This document shows, piece after piece, positions 8,533-16,076 of a stretch of 52,855 nt of DNA. Location of the stretch: assembly GCA_947505205.1 (NCBI GenBank), contig CANNKD010000003.1, forward strand, positions 1 through 52,855, written 5' to 3'. Within the stretch, counting starts at the first letter, position 1. Each line of letters begins with the position of its first letter. Position numbers and translations under genes: made by a program. The notes below the pieces were generated by a model. That model was given only the letters and a program-made list of their open reading frames with translations. It was not told where the DNA came from and did no database searches. The DNA is from Bacteroidota bacterium (GTDB lineage Bacteria > Bacteroidota > Bacteroidia > Bacteroidales > F082).

Positions 8533-8686
8533 CAAAAACGACCTCAATTGACCTTTTACCTCGTAGAAGTTTGATTAGTTAAAGGATTCAATTGTCTCAA
8601 ATATTTTCAATTGGACAGTAGTGTACAATTATATGAAACTGGAGTTGAGCAAATTGCAATTTGAATTTTACTTTTTTCAAATTACC

Positions 8687-9580
8687 TTAGTCTTCAAGTT
8701 TTTCTTTGAGTGACTTAAATCCACTTCCTAAAATTTCATTTGCATCGAGAACCGTTAAAAAGGCTTTGGGATCAATTTCATGAATATATTCCTGCAACAT
8801 GGCCATTTCGCGCCGGTTCACAACAGTAAAAATGATCGTTTTTTTAGATCCGTTATACATGCCGGTACCATGAATATACGTGCCACCTCGATTTAAGTCG
8901 TTGATTATTTTATCGCGGATTGCCTCGAAATGATCAGATATAATGAACAAGGTTTTATCGTAGGAGATGCCTTGCAGTACTGTATCGATCATTTTTCCGC
9001 AAATAAAAATAACAATAAGCGAATAGAGTGGGATTTTCCAATCCTTAAAAATGATCAATCCCAACATAACAATAACCGAATCTACATAGATAAGAAGTTG
9101 TCCTACAGGAAGTTTTGTATATTTACTGATAATCATGGCTACAATATCCGTTCCACCTGAGGTAGCTTTCGCTTTAAAAATAAGACCCAGTCCAAAGCCT
9201 AAAAAAACACCACCAAAAATTGAGGAAAGCAAGGGTTCATTCTCAACAAGAGGGGCAGATCCGAAAAATAAGCTTAAACCATCTACGAATATTGCAGTGA
9301 GCGAAAATCCAACAATGGTTTTGTAGCCAAATCGGGGTCCTAAAATCTTCATTCCAATAATCGTCAATGGAATATCCATCATCAATGCTGTCATCCCGAC
9401 AGGCAGATTGAAAAGATAATGAATGGCGATTGCAATCCCATAAACACCACCTGGCATTATTTTGTAAGGTGTAATAAAGAAAACAAAGCCGGCAGCAAGG
9501 ATGAATGAACCGATGATGATGAGCGCGTAATTGATAAACCATTTCTTTGAAAAGACCTTATCTCGTTGTAAAAATGCCAT
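8687..9580 (-). CDS. YitT family membrane protein (DUF161 / DUF2179)
   Basis: A 297-aa protein with five to six membrane segments in the first two thirds (YitT_membrane) and a C-terminal soluble DUF2179 domain of about 80 aa, readable as the segment from GISYDKTLFIISD to FLTVLDANEILGSGF. Typical motifs are KIMPGGVYGIA near the first helix, GLGLIFKAKATSGGTDIVA in the middle, and GTYIHGTGMYNGSKKTIIF in the soluble domain. The family is widespread in Bacteroidota and Firmicutes; its transport role is not established. The length agrees with the family (280-300 aa). It appears to be transcribed alone from the putative -7 box at 9607-9614. Confidence 0.9.
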   Translation of the reverse strand: MAFLQRDKVFSKKWFINYALIIIGSFILAAGFVFFITPYKIMPGGVYGIAIAIHYLFNLPVGMTALMMDIPLTIIGMKILGPRFGYKTIVGFSLTAIFVDGLSLFFGSAPLVENEPLLSSIFGGVFLGFGLGLIFKAKATSGGTDIVAMIISKYTKLPVGQLLIYVDSVIVMLGLIIFKDWKIPLYSLIVIFICGKMIDTVLQGISYDKTLFIISDHFEAIRDKIINDLNRGGTYIHGTGMYNGSKKTIIFTVVNRREMAMLQEYIHEIDPKAFLTVLDANEILGSGFKSLKEKLED

Positions 9581-9606
9581 TTAAGTTTATTGGTAAATAT
9601 TTTTGA

Positions 9607-9614
9607 CAAAGATA
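9607..9614 (-). promoter_or_regulatory. Putative -7 box for the YitT-family gene
   Basis: On the minus strand TATCTTTG matches TAnnTTTG exactly, 26 nt before the ATG at 9580. A -33 element is not clear. Confidence 0.4.
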
Positions 9615-9860
9615 GCCTGTTTCATTTCATAAAGGTCGGTGGATCATCAAAACACCACGAATATTGCCATAGAAATTGTTTACGGGTCAATTATTATCAA
9701 ATTGAGATTTGTAAATGCAATAAATAAATGAAACTTTGGTTTTAGCAATAACTTTTTTGCTGAATTCAACAAAATATACGACTATTTTGAGTTATTTATG
9801 AAGAGTTTACATAAAAATAATTACTTTAGCCGAACAGAATATGAATTGGTAAATCTTTTG

Positions 9861-10817
9861 ATGCACTTGAATACCAGATATTTAATCGTACTATTTTACG
9901 TTTTCGTGCTTCATGAGGTCGGTTTTTCTCAGCAGGCACCCGTTTTCACGCACCATAGTTATACAAATATGTTTGTTAACCCGGGTTATGCCGGTATGGG
10001 CGAAGGGATCTGTTTGAATGGAATCATCCGTCAGCAATGGGCCGGATTTAAAGACGCAGAAGGAAACAGCGTTGCACCTGAAACATTTCTCATTACAGCA
10101 GACGCACCGGTTAAAAAACTGAAAGGTGGCTTGGGTGGTTCAATCGTTTCAGATAAACTTGGTTTTGAAGAGAATATCGGCGTAAATCTGGGTTATTCAT
10201 ATCATATTGATGTTGGTGGAGCCGATCTTGGAATTGGCGCAGCTATCAATTTTTTAAACAGATCTGTAGATTTTTCAAAATTTAAACCCCAGACCACAGG
10301 CGACCCTTTACTTTCCAGTGGAAAGCAAAGCGATATGCTATTTGATGCGAATCTTGGGTTATTTTGGCGTGTGCCTGAGAATTATTATGTTGGAATTTCT
10401 GTTACAGATCTCTTACAATCGAAAGGAAAGCAACTCACCGATAATCCAGGTTCTGGTTTTGTTGGCGACCGCACTTTTTATTTTGTTGCGGGATATCAGC
10501 TAAGATTTGCAAATAGTCCTGCCTACGAATTTTTACCTGCATTAAGCGTCATGACCAATACCGTTTCTACACAATTTAATGTTTCCGGAACCGTTGTGTA
10601 CAATAAACGATTCTGGGGCGGCGTTAATTATCGGTATCAGGAAAGTGTTGGTTTGATGGTTGGAATGTCAGTAAAGGATTTTAGATTAGGATATGCGTAT
10701 GATATAAATACATTCGGTTTAGGTGTTCCTGGATCACACGAAATTAGCCTTGGTTATTGCTTTAAAATAAATGCAGACAAGGGAGTTCGGAGTTATCGAA
10801 ACATCAGATATTTATAG
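9861..10817 (+). CDS. porP: PorP/SprF family type IX secretion outer membrane protein
   Basis: An outer-membrane beta-barrel protein of the PorP/SprF family, which partners the PorKLMN/GldKLMN complex. The frame is open from 9798, but ATG at 9861 places a signal peptide directly at the N-terminus (LNTRYLIVLFYVFVLHEVGFSQQ region), giving 318 aa instead of 339. After it comes the family hallmark: a short strand with NMFVNPGYAGM, then RQQWAGF, alternating hydrophobic/polar strands, and a C-terminal barrel strand HEISLGYCFKI. It is first of five co-directional genes ending with gldN, the usual porP-K-L-M-N order. Confidence in family is high; the exact start is uncertain. Confidence 0.88.
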   Translation: MHLNTRYLIVLFYVFVLHEVGFSQQAPVFTHHSYTNMFVNPGYAGMGEGICLNGIIRQQWAGFKDAEGNSVAPETFLITADAPVKKLKGGLGGSIVSDKLGFEENIGVNLGYSYHIDVGGADLGIGAAINFLNRSVDFSKFKPQTTGDPLLSSGKQSDMLFDANLGLFWRVPENYYVGISVTDLLQSKGKQLTDNPGSGFVGDRTFYFVAGYQLRFANSPAYEFLPALSVMTNTVSTQFNVSGTVVYNKRFWGGVNYRYQESVGLMVGMSVKDFRLGYAYDINTFGLGVPGSHEISLGYCFKINADKGVRSYRNIRYL

Positions 10818-10956
10818 AATCGGTGACTGAAATCAAAAAAAAATATTGTCGAGTTAACTATTTTTATAATTTTGACCGTTTTATTTACGGTAAAACAATG
10901 GGAGGAATGGGTCAAGTGCCCATTTATTAAACGCTTAAATACATTAATCAGGAACA

Positions 10957-12330
10957 ATGAAGAATATACTTTATTACGCATTCGCGTTAATGATTCTTGC
11001 AAGTTGCAGTAACACAAATCAAGGCGAATTGGTTGGCGTCAGAAAAAAATCTAAGCCTTTTTATCAGCCTGATCCATATGGCATGGTTTTCATCCCGCAG
11101 GGAAGTTATACGATGGGTATTGGAGGTGAAGATATCACTTATGGACAATTAAATGAGCCAAAAACAATCTCGGTTTCTGCCTTTTTCATGGACGAAACAG
11201 AAATCACAAACAATGAATACCGTGAATTTGTTTATTGGGTCCGCGATTCAATTGCCCGTACAATACTGGGTGACGTGCTTCCTGATGAGTTTTTGATCAG
11301 TGAAAACAAAAAAACTGGTGAAGTATATGATCCTCCCTATTTGAACTGGAAAACACCCATTGAATGGAGTGGTGATAACCAGGATGTTAGAGATGCACTT
11401 GAATCAGGCTTATATCTTCCTGATTTTGAACGCTACTTTCGCCGTAAAGAAATTGATACACGTAAACTCAATTATGAATATTATTGGGTTGACCTTCAGG
11501 CAGCAGCAAAAAAGGAATTCAAAGAAGGATCAGATTTCAGAAATGCCGGTTTGGCAAATCGTCCACAAGGACTCACAAACAGATCAGTGTATGTTCGCAA
11601 AGAGATGATTAACGTTTATCCCGATACTTTATCCTGGATTCATGATTATACCTATTCCTTCAACGATCCATTGACTGAAAAATATTTCTGGCATCCTGCT
11701 TACGATCACTATCCGGTGGTTGGTGTTAACTGGAGTCAGGCACGCGCTTTCTGTGTTTGGAGAACCGAAAAACTCAATTCTTATATGAGAGCTCAAAAAG
11801 GCGAGGTCGCTCTGGCAGAGTTCAGATTACCTACCGAAGCTGAGTGGGAATGGGCAGCACGTGGCGGAAACAATCTCAACCCTTATCCATGGGGCGGACC
11901 CTACACACGAAACGAACAAGGTTGTTTCCTGGCAAACTTTAAACCACTTCGTGGTAATTATATCGTCGATGGCGGATTACGTACAGTGATCGTTGGTCAT
12001 TATCCACCAAACGATTGGGGATTATACGATATGTCAGGCAATGTTTCTGAATGGACAAATAGTGCATTTGATCCGGCTTCATACAATTTTACCTGGGATA
12101 TGAACCCTAATTATACTTATACTGCCAAAGAAAGTGATCCACCAGCAATGAAAAGAAAAGTTGTTCGCGGCGGATCGTGGAAAGACATCGAATATTACCT
12201 GCAAGTTACTTCTCGTGCCTACGAATTTCAGGATACCGCAAAATGTTATATCGGTTTCCGTACAATTCAACCTTTCTTAGGTAGAAACAAAGGTGATAAC
12301 CCATCAAAAGCATCAAGAGTTTACAGATAA
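10957..12330 (+). CDS. gldK: Type IX secretion / gliding lipoprotein GldK (PorK)
   Basis: A 457-aa outer-membrane lipoprotein that forms the periplasmic ring of the T9SS with GldN. The signal peptide ends in a lipobox LASC with the acylated Cys at about residue 17. The body is a formylglycine-generating-enzyme-like (SUMF1) fold: GMVFIPQGSYTMG near the start, FFMDETEITNNEYREFV, VNWSQARAFCVWR, RLPTEAEWEWAARGG, and GNVSEWTNSAF plus RGGSWKD near the end. The length fits GldK/PorK (about 450-490 aa). It follows the porP-like gene by 139 bp and precedes gldL by 36 bp. Confidence 0.95.
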   Translation: MKNILYYAFALMILASCSNTNQGELVGVRKKSKPFYQPDPYGMVFIPQGSYTMGIGGEDITYGQLNEPKTISVSAFFMDETEITNNEYREFVYWVRDSIARTILGDVLPDEFLISENKKTGEVYDPPYLNWKTPIEWSGDNQDVRDALESGLYLPDFERYFRRKEIDTRKLNYEYYWVDLQAAAKKEFKEGSDFRNAGLANRPQGLTNRSVYVRKEMINVYPDTLSWIHDYTYSFNDPLTEKYFWHPAYDHYPVVGVNWSQARAFCVWRTEKLNSYMRAQKGEVALAEFRLPTEAEWEWAARGGNNLNPYPWGGPYTRNEQGCFLANFKPLRGNYIVDGGLRTVIVGHYPPNDWGLYDMSGNVSEWTNSAFDPASYNFTWDMNPNYTYTAKESDPPAMKRKVVRGGSWKDIEYYLQVTSRAYEFQDTAKCYIGFRTIQPFLGRNKGDNPSKASRVYR

Positions 12331-12366
12331 TCAATAATTTATATTAACCTCAATTTTTATTATACA

Positions 12367-13392
12367 ATGGAATTTAGCAAGCTAGTAAGAAGCAAAGGAT
12401 ACAAAAACTTCATGTCGAAGCTCTATGGTATTGGAGCAGCCATAGTTATCGTTGGTGCGTTATTTAAAATCAACCATTATAACTATGCAAACGAAATGCT
12501 AATTGTTGGTTTAAGTACAGAAGCACTCATCTTTTTCTTTTCGGCCTTCGAGCCACCTCACGTTGAACCTGATTGGAGTCTTGTTTATCCTCAATTAGGC
12601 GGAATGTATAACCATTCTGAGGTTGAGAAAGAATTAGAAGGTAAAAAAACTGCCACACAAAAACTTGATCAAATGTTCAAGGAGGCGAATATAGAGTCGA
12701 GTACACTCGACAGATTGAGCAAAGGACTTCAAAAATTAAGCGAAAACGCATCACAGATGGGTGATATTTCTAATGCAGCCGTTGCTACAAATGAATATGT
12801 TGATACCATTAGAGGTGCTTCAAAATCCGCCTCAGAGCTTGCCGGAAATTATAAAAAAGCTTCCGAAGTCTTAGGAAAAGATGCAACTGCTTCTGTTGAA
12901 TATATCGAAAATATGAAATCAGCTTCCGCTAGTGCTGGTAAACTGAGCAATGCTTATATTCAGGCAGCAGATATTATCAAATCTGATATGAACTCAACGG
13001 AAGAATTCGCCGGTACAGTGAAAGCAGCAGCCAGTTCAGCAAAGCAATTAGCCGAAACGTATGCAAAATCATCTGCACTTATCAGTAAATCAGTTGAAGC
13101 CCTTGATTTTGGATCAATTGACGGATTAGCCTATAACAAGCAATTGCAGCAAATTGCGACAAATCTTGCCCAATTGAATTCTGTTTATGAGCTTCAATTA
13201 CAAGGAAGTACGAAAGCAAGTGAAACGGCCGAAAAAATGCAACAGTCGATGAATGTTTATCTCGATAAAATCAATCAAACTGCTGCCAATGCTGCTCAAT
13301 TTAACGACCAACTTACTGAGTTATCGACTCGTATGAGTGCGTTAAACAAAGTTTATGGCAATATGTTGTCGGCTATGACCGTTAAGGCATAG
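12367..13392 (+). CDS. gldL: Type IX secretion motor protein GldL (PorL)
   Basis: A 341-aa inner-membrane protein which, with GldM, forms the proton-driven rotary motor of type IX secretion and gliding. Two N-terminal membrane helices are visible (about residues 19-35 and 44-61) with the family signature GLSTEALIFFFSAFEPP. Glu52 within the second helix corresponds by position to the glutamate that the family uses for proton coupling. The remaining 270 residues are Ala/Ser-rich and helical, with repeated heptad-like segments (SKSASELAGNYKKASE, SASAGKLSNAY, SSAKQLAETYAKSS) suggesting a long cytoplasmic coiled coil. It lies between gldK and gldM. Confidence 0.95.
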   Translation: MEFSKLVRSKGYKNFMSKLYGIGAAIVIVGALFKINHYNYANEMLIVGLSTEALIFFFSAFEPPHVEPDWSLVYPQLGGMYNHSEVEKELEGKKTATQKLDQMFKEANIESSTLDRLSKGLQKLSENASQMGDISNAAVATNEYVDTIRGASKSASELAGNYKKASEVLGKDATASVEYIENMKSASASAGKLSNAYIQAADIIKSDMNSTEEFAGTVKAAASSAKQLAETYAKSSALISKSVEALDFGSIDGLAYNKQLQQIATNLAQLNSVYELQLQGSTKASETAEKMQQSMNVYLDKINQTAANAAQFNDQLTELSTRMSALNKVYGNMLSAMTVKA

Positions 13393-13436
13393 GCTTTCTG
13401 TAAAATTATTAATGATTAAATTAAAGACATTATAAA

Positions 13437-15098
13437 ATGGCCGGATACAAAGAAACCCCAAGGCAGAAGATGATCGGTATGCTCTATTTGGTGCTTACTG
13501 CCTTGTTGGCCCTCAACGTTTCCAAAGATATTCTTAATGCATTCCTAGTTGTAAATGATAGTATGGAAAGCTCAAACGAGAGTTTTTATACAAAGATAAG
13601 CAGTGAGTATGCGAAATTTGAAAGTCAATATCGGTTAAACCCCGGTAAGACTCAGGAATATTGGGACAAAGCTCAGGAAGTTCGCCTGAAATCTATCACA
13701 CTGATACAATATATTGATAACATCAAACAAGAAGTAGTTGCCCGTTCTGAGAAAGTTTCTGTTGATCAGGCACGTGAGCTCTTTTTTACCAAGAAACAAG
13801 AACCAAATCCATTCAAGCCGGGTGAGATGTACGATAAATACACTGTAGATCTTACACTTGTTCAAACGAAGGATAAATTTGATGAACCAACCAATTATAT
13901 GATTGGTCAAAATAGAAATGGTAAGGCCTATGAATTGTCTGGAAAATTGAAGGAATATCGTCAGTTTATCCTCAGTGTTATTGGGGAACAATATGGCGAT
14001 AAACTTGGATTAAGAACAGATGGAAATTATAAAGATGGCTCAGGATCACCTCAAAGCTGGGAGGTGTACAACTTCTACAATACCATTCTTGCTGCTAACG
14101 TAACTATTTTAAATAAAATCATCGCAGAAATCCAGACCGGTGAGTTCGATGCTATTAATAACCTTTATAGCAATATTTCCGAAAAAGATTTTAAGTTTGA
14201 TAAGGTCGTTGCCAAGGTCATTCCAAAATCACAATATGTGCTGATGGGTAGCAAATATGAAGCTGAAATTATGGTTGCAGCATATGACTCAAAAACACCA
14301 TCAACCGTTAAAATTGTTCGCGGTACTGATAAAGCTACTGAAGGAAATTTGGGTGGTGCGCAGGTGATTAAAAGTGAGGAAGGCACAGCAAAATTAGAGT
14401 TTGCTGCCGCTGCGGCCGGACCTCAAAGATATGCCGGGGTTATCGAAATGTTTGATCCATCGACAAATGAACTTGCACGTTACAGTTTTAATGCTGACTA
14501 TATTGTGGTTCCACGAACACTTACTGTGGCACCTTTGAAAATGAATATCTTGTACAGCGGTTTAAAAAACCCTGTTTCTGTGAATGCACCTGGTATCCCA
14601 TCTGAATTGATTACACCTACCATCAGCAAAGGAAAAATGACAAAAAAGGATGATGGAACCTATGATGTTGAAGTTGTTTCAGGTGAGAAAACAGTAGTGA
14701 TCTCTGCTTCAGCCAAAGTTGGTGAAAGTACCATGGATTTGGGAAGTTTTACCTTCAGGATTAAGCGTGTACCTGATCCGGTTGCAAAAATTGCAAATAT
14801 TACGGATGGCCAGATTGAAAAGAATCGCTTGATTGGCGCGAGAGCGATCATTCCTGAGTTGGTTGACTTTGATTTTGGTGATTTCAATTATGAAATTGTT
14901 TCCTACCAAATGACAACTTATCGTGGTGGTGACTTACAGACCACAGGAACTATTAAAGGAAATGTCTTTAATGAAACTGCAATGAATTTCATCAAAAATG
15001 CTCAAAAAGGACAGAAATTATATTTTGAGAAAATTCAGGCTAAAGGTCCCGATGGAACAATGCGTACATTAAACCCGATTAACTTAGAGATAAATTAG
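13437..15098 (+). CDS. gldM: Type IX secretion motor protein GldM (PorM)
   Basis: A 553-aa protein with one N-terminal membrane helix (about residues 12-30, GMLYLVLTALLALNVS) followed by a large periplasmic region, matching the GldM layout of four successive periplasmic domains that reach from the GldL motor to the GldK/GldN ring. It starts MAGYKETPRQKMIG, the conserved GldM opening. The helical first domain (to about 220) gives way to beta-rich domains carrying segments such as SKYEAEIMVAAYDS and FTFRIKRVPDPVAKI. The length agrees with GldM (510-560 aa). It is spaced 44 bp from gldL and 23 bp from gldN. Confidence 0.95.
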   Translation: MAGYKETPRQKMIGMLYLVLTALLALNVSKDILNAFLVVNDSMESSNESFYTKISSEYAKFESQYRLNPGKTQEYWDKAQEVRLKSITLIQYIDNIKQEVVARSEKVSVDQARELFFTKKQEPNPFKPGEMYDKYTVDLTLVQTKDKFDEPTNYMIGQNRNGKAYELSGKLKEYRQFILSVIGEQYGDKLGLRTDGNYKDGSGSPQSWEVYNFYNTILAANVTILNKIIAEIQTGEFDAINNLYSNISEKDFKFDKVVAKVIPKSQYVLMGSKYEAEIMVAAYDSKTPSTVKIVRGTDKATEGNLGGAQVIKSEEGTAKLEFAAAAAGPQRYAGVIEMFDPSTNELARYSFNADYIVVPRTLTVAPLKMNILYSGLKNPVSVNAPGIPSELITPTISKGKMTKKDDGTYDVEVVSGEKTVVISASAKVGESTMDLGSFTFRIKRVPDPVAKIANITDGQIEKNRLIGARAIIPELVDFDFGDFNYEIVSYQMTTYRGGDLQTTGTIKGNVFNETAMNFIKNAQKGQKLYFEKIQAKGPDGTMRTLNPINLEIN

Positions 15099-15110
15099 AA
15101 CACAAATTTT

Positions 15111-15116
15111 AGGAGG
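15111..15116 (+). promoter_or_regulatory. Strong Shine-Dalgarno site for gldN
   Basis: A full AGGAGG sits 5 nt before the ATG at 15122. Bacteroidota seldom use Shine-Dalgarno pairing and no other gene in this window shows one this strong, so it fixes the gldN start and may raise its translation relative to gldM. Confidence 0.75.
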
Positions 15117-15121
15117 AAAAC

Positions 15122-15970
15122 ATGAAAAAATTCATCATCGCACTTTTTGTTTTGGGCTTCGTTATGAGCACATCGCAAAAGCTTTCCGCTCAAATTCTTG
15201 ACGAAAAGCCTGTAGATGGGTTGTTCCCAAGCGATGGAACCATTAATAAAGATCCGATCCCTTTTCCATATATCCGTCAGGCGGATGTAATGTGGTCGAA
15301 GCGAATTTGGCGTGAAATCGATTTTCGTCAGAAAATCAACCAACCGTTTTACTATCCGATTGAGTCGCATAACAATTGGAGAAGTTTTATCAATGTGGTT
15401 TTGGATGGTTTGAAAGAAAGTCAATTTACGGCTTATGATGTTTCAAACACCGATGAATTGCTGGTTCCTACTTCTTACAAGGATATCGTTGCAAAACAAT
15501 CCGATACGTCCTATATTACTCAGCGCAGATCATCCCCGCCTTATGATGAATATGATACGGTTATCATCCGCGATTTCGATCCAAGTCAGGTTATGCGTTT
15601 GCGTATTAAGGAAGATTGGTATTTTGATAAACAACGTTCGCAAATGATGGTTCGTATCATTGCTTTGTGTCCTGTTTTGATGGTGGAAAAAGATGGAAAA
15701 GAAATTCCTCAGCCTTTGTTCTGGATTTCTTATGCCCAGGCTCGCAAAGTATTGGCAAAAGCTGAGGTATTTAATCGCCAGAATTCAGCTGAGAAACGCA
15801 CTTATGACGAAATATTCTGGAAACGTATGTTTGACAGTTATATCATCAAGGAAGAAAATGTGTATGACCGCAAGATCAACCAATATTCAACCGGTGTGGA
15901 TGCGTTGCTGGAATCTGAAAGAATAAAAATGGATATTTTCAATTATGAACACGATTTGTGGGAATATTAG
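15122..15970 (+). CDS. gldN: Type IX secretion / gliding protein GldN (PorN)
   Basis: A 282-aa exported periplasmic protein that assembles with GldK into the T9SS ring. The signal peptide is MKKFIIALFVLGFVM, with cleavage likely near KLSAQ. The family pattern is readable: RQADVMWSKRIWREIDFRQKINQPFYYP near the N-terminus, KEDWYFDKQRSQMMVRIIALCP in the middle, FWISYAQARKVLAKAEVFN, and FDSYIIKEENVYDRKI near the end. It is somewhat shorter than some GldN proteins but carries all these blocks. It is last in the porP-K-L-M-N operon, followed by an intrinsic terminator at 15993-16022. Its start is fixed by a perfect Shine-Dalgarno site. Confidence 0.95.
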   Translation: MKKFIIALFVLGFVMSTSQKLSAQILDEKPVDGLFPSDGTINKDPIPFPYIRQADVMWSKRIWREIDFRQKINQPFYYPIESHNNWRSFINVVLDGLKESQFTAYDVSNTDELLVPTSYKDIVAKQSDTSYITQRRSSPPYDEYDTVIIRDFDPSQVMRLRIKEDWYFDKQRSQMMVRIIALCPVLMVEKDGKEIPQPLFWISYAQARKVLAKAEVFNRQNSAEKRTYDEIFWKRMFDSYIIKEENVYDRKINQYSTGVDALLESERIKMDIFNYEHDLWEY

Positions 15971-15992
15971 GATCTATCAAAATAATAGAAAG

Positions 15993-16022
15993 AACTCTGC
16001 TTAATAGGCAGGGTTTTTTTTT
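15993..16022 (+). terminator. Intrinsic terminator after the T9SS operon
   Basis: An 8-bp stem (AACTCTGC with GCAGGGTT, one G-T pair) with a 7-nt loop runs directly into nine T. It begins 23 nt after the gldN stop and separates the operon from recG. Confidence 0.85.
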
Positions 16023-16076
16023 GCCCATTACTGAAATGGCAATTCACTATCTTAGCAGCATCAAATATAAATAGAA

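Larger units (their letters stand above)
8395..8623. mobile_element. MITE-like element with imperfect terminal inverted repeats
   Basis: The left end CACTATTGTCCAACTG (8395-8410) and the reverse complement of the right end (8608-8623) match at 14 of 16 positions. Between them are a perfect 45-nt hairpin, a second nested palindrome (8461-8532), and no open frame. A short non-coding segment with matching ends and strong internal symmetry fits a miniature inverted-repeat element or the collapsed remnant of an insertion sequence. I could not identify a target-site duplication; TA occurs near both borders, but not at symmetric distances. The parent transposase family is unknown to me. Confidence 0.5.
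8322..8686. other. 365-bp non-coding stretch between two minus-strand genes
   Basis: No open frame of credible length is present. The right-hand part holds a 229-bp MITE-like element (8395-8623) with two internal palindromes, and the left-hand part holds the promoter of the M14 peptidase gene. The remaining 60 bp next to the YitT-family gene are AT-rich, with a weak 8-bp inverted repeat (8658-8683) that lacks a following T-run. Confidence 0.7.

Noticed and set aside
8658-8683. 8-bp AT-rich inverted repeat just after the YitT-family stop
   Set aside because: The stem is weak, the loop is ten bases, and there is no T-run on the minus strand; too likely by chance in AT-rich DNA.
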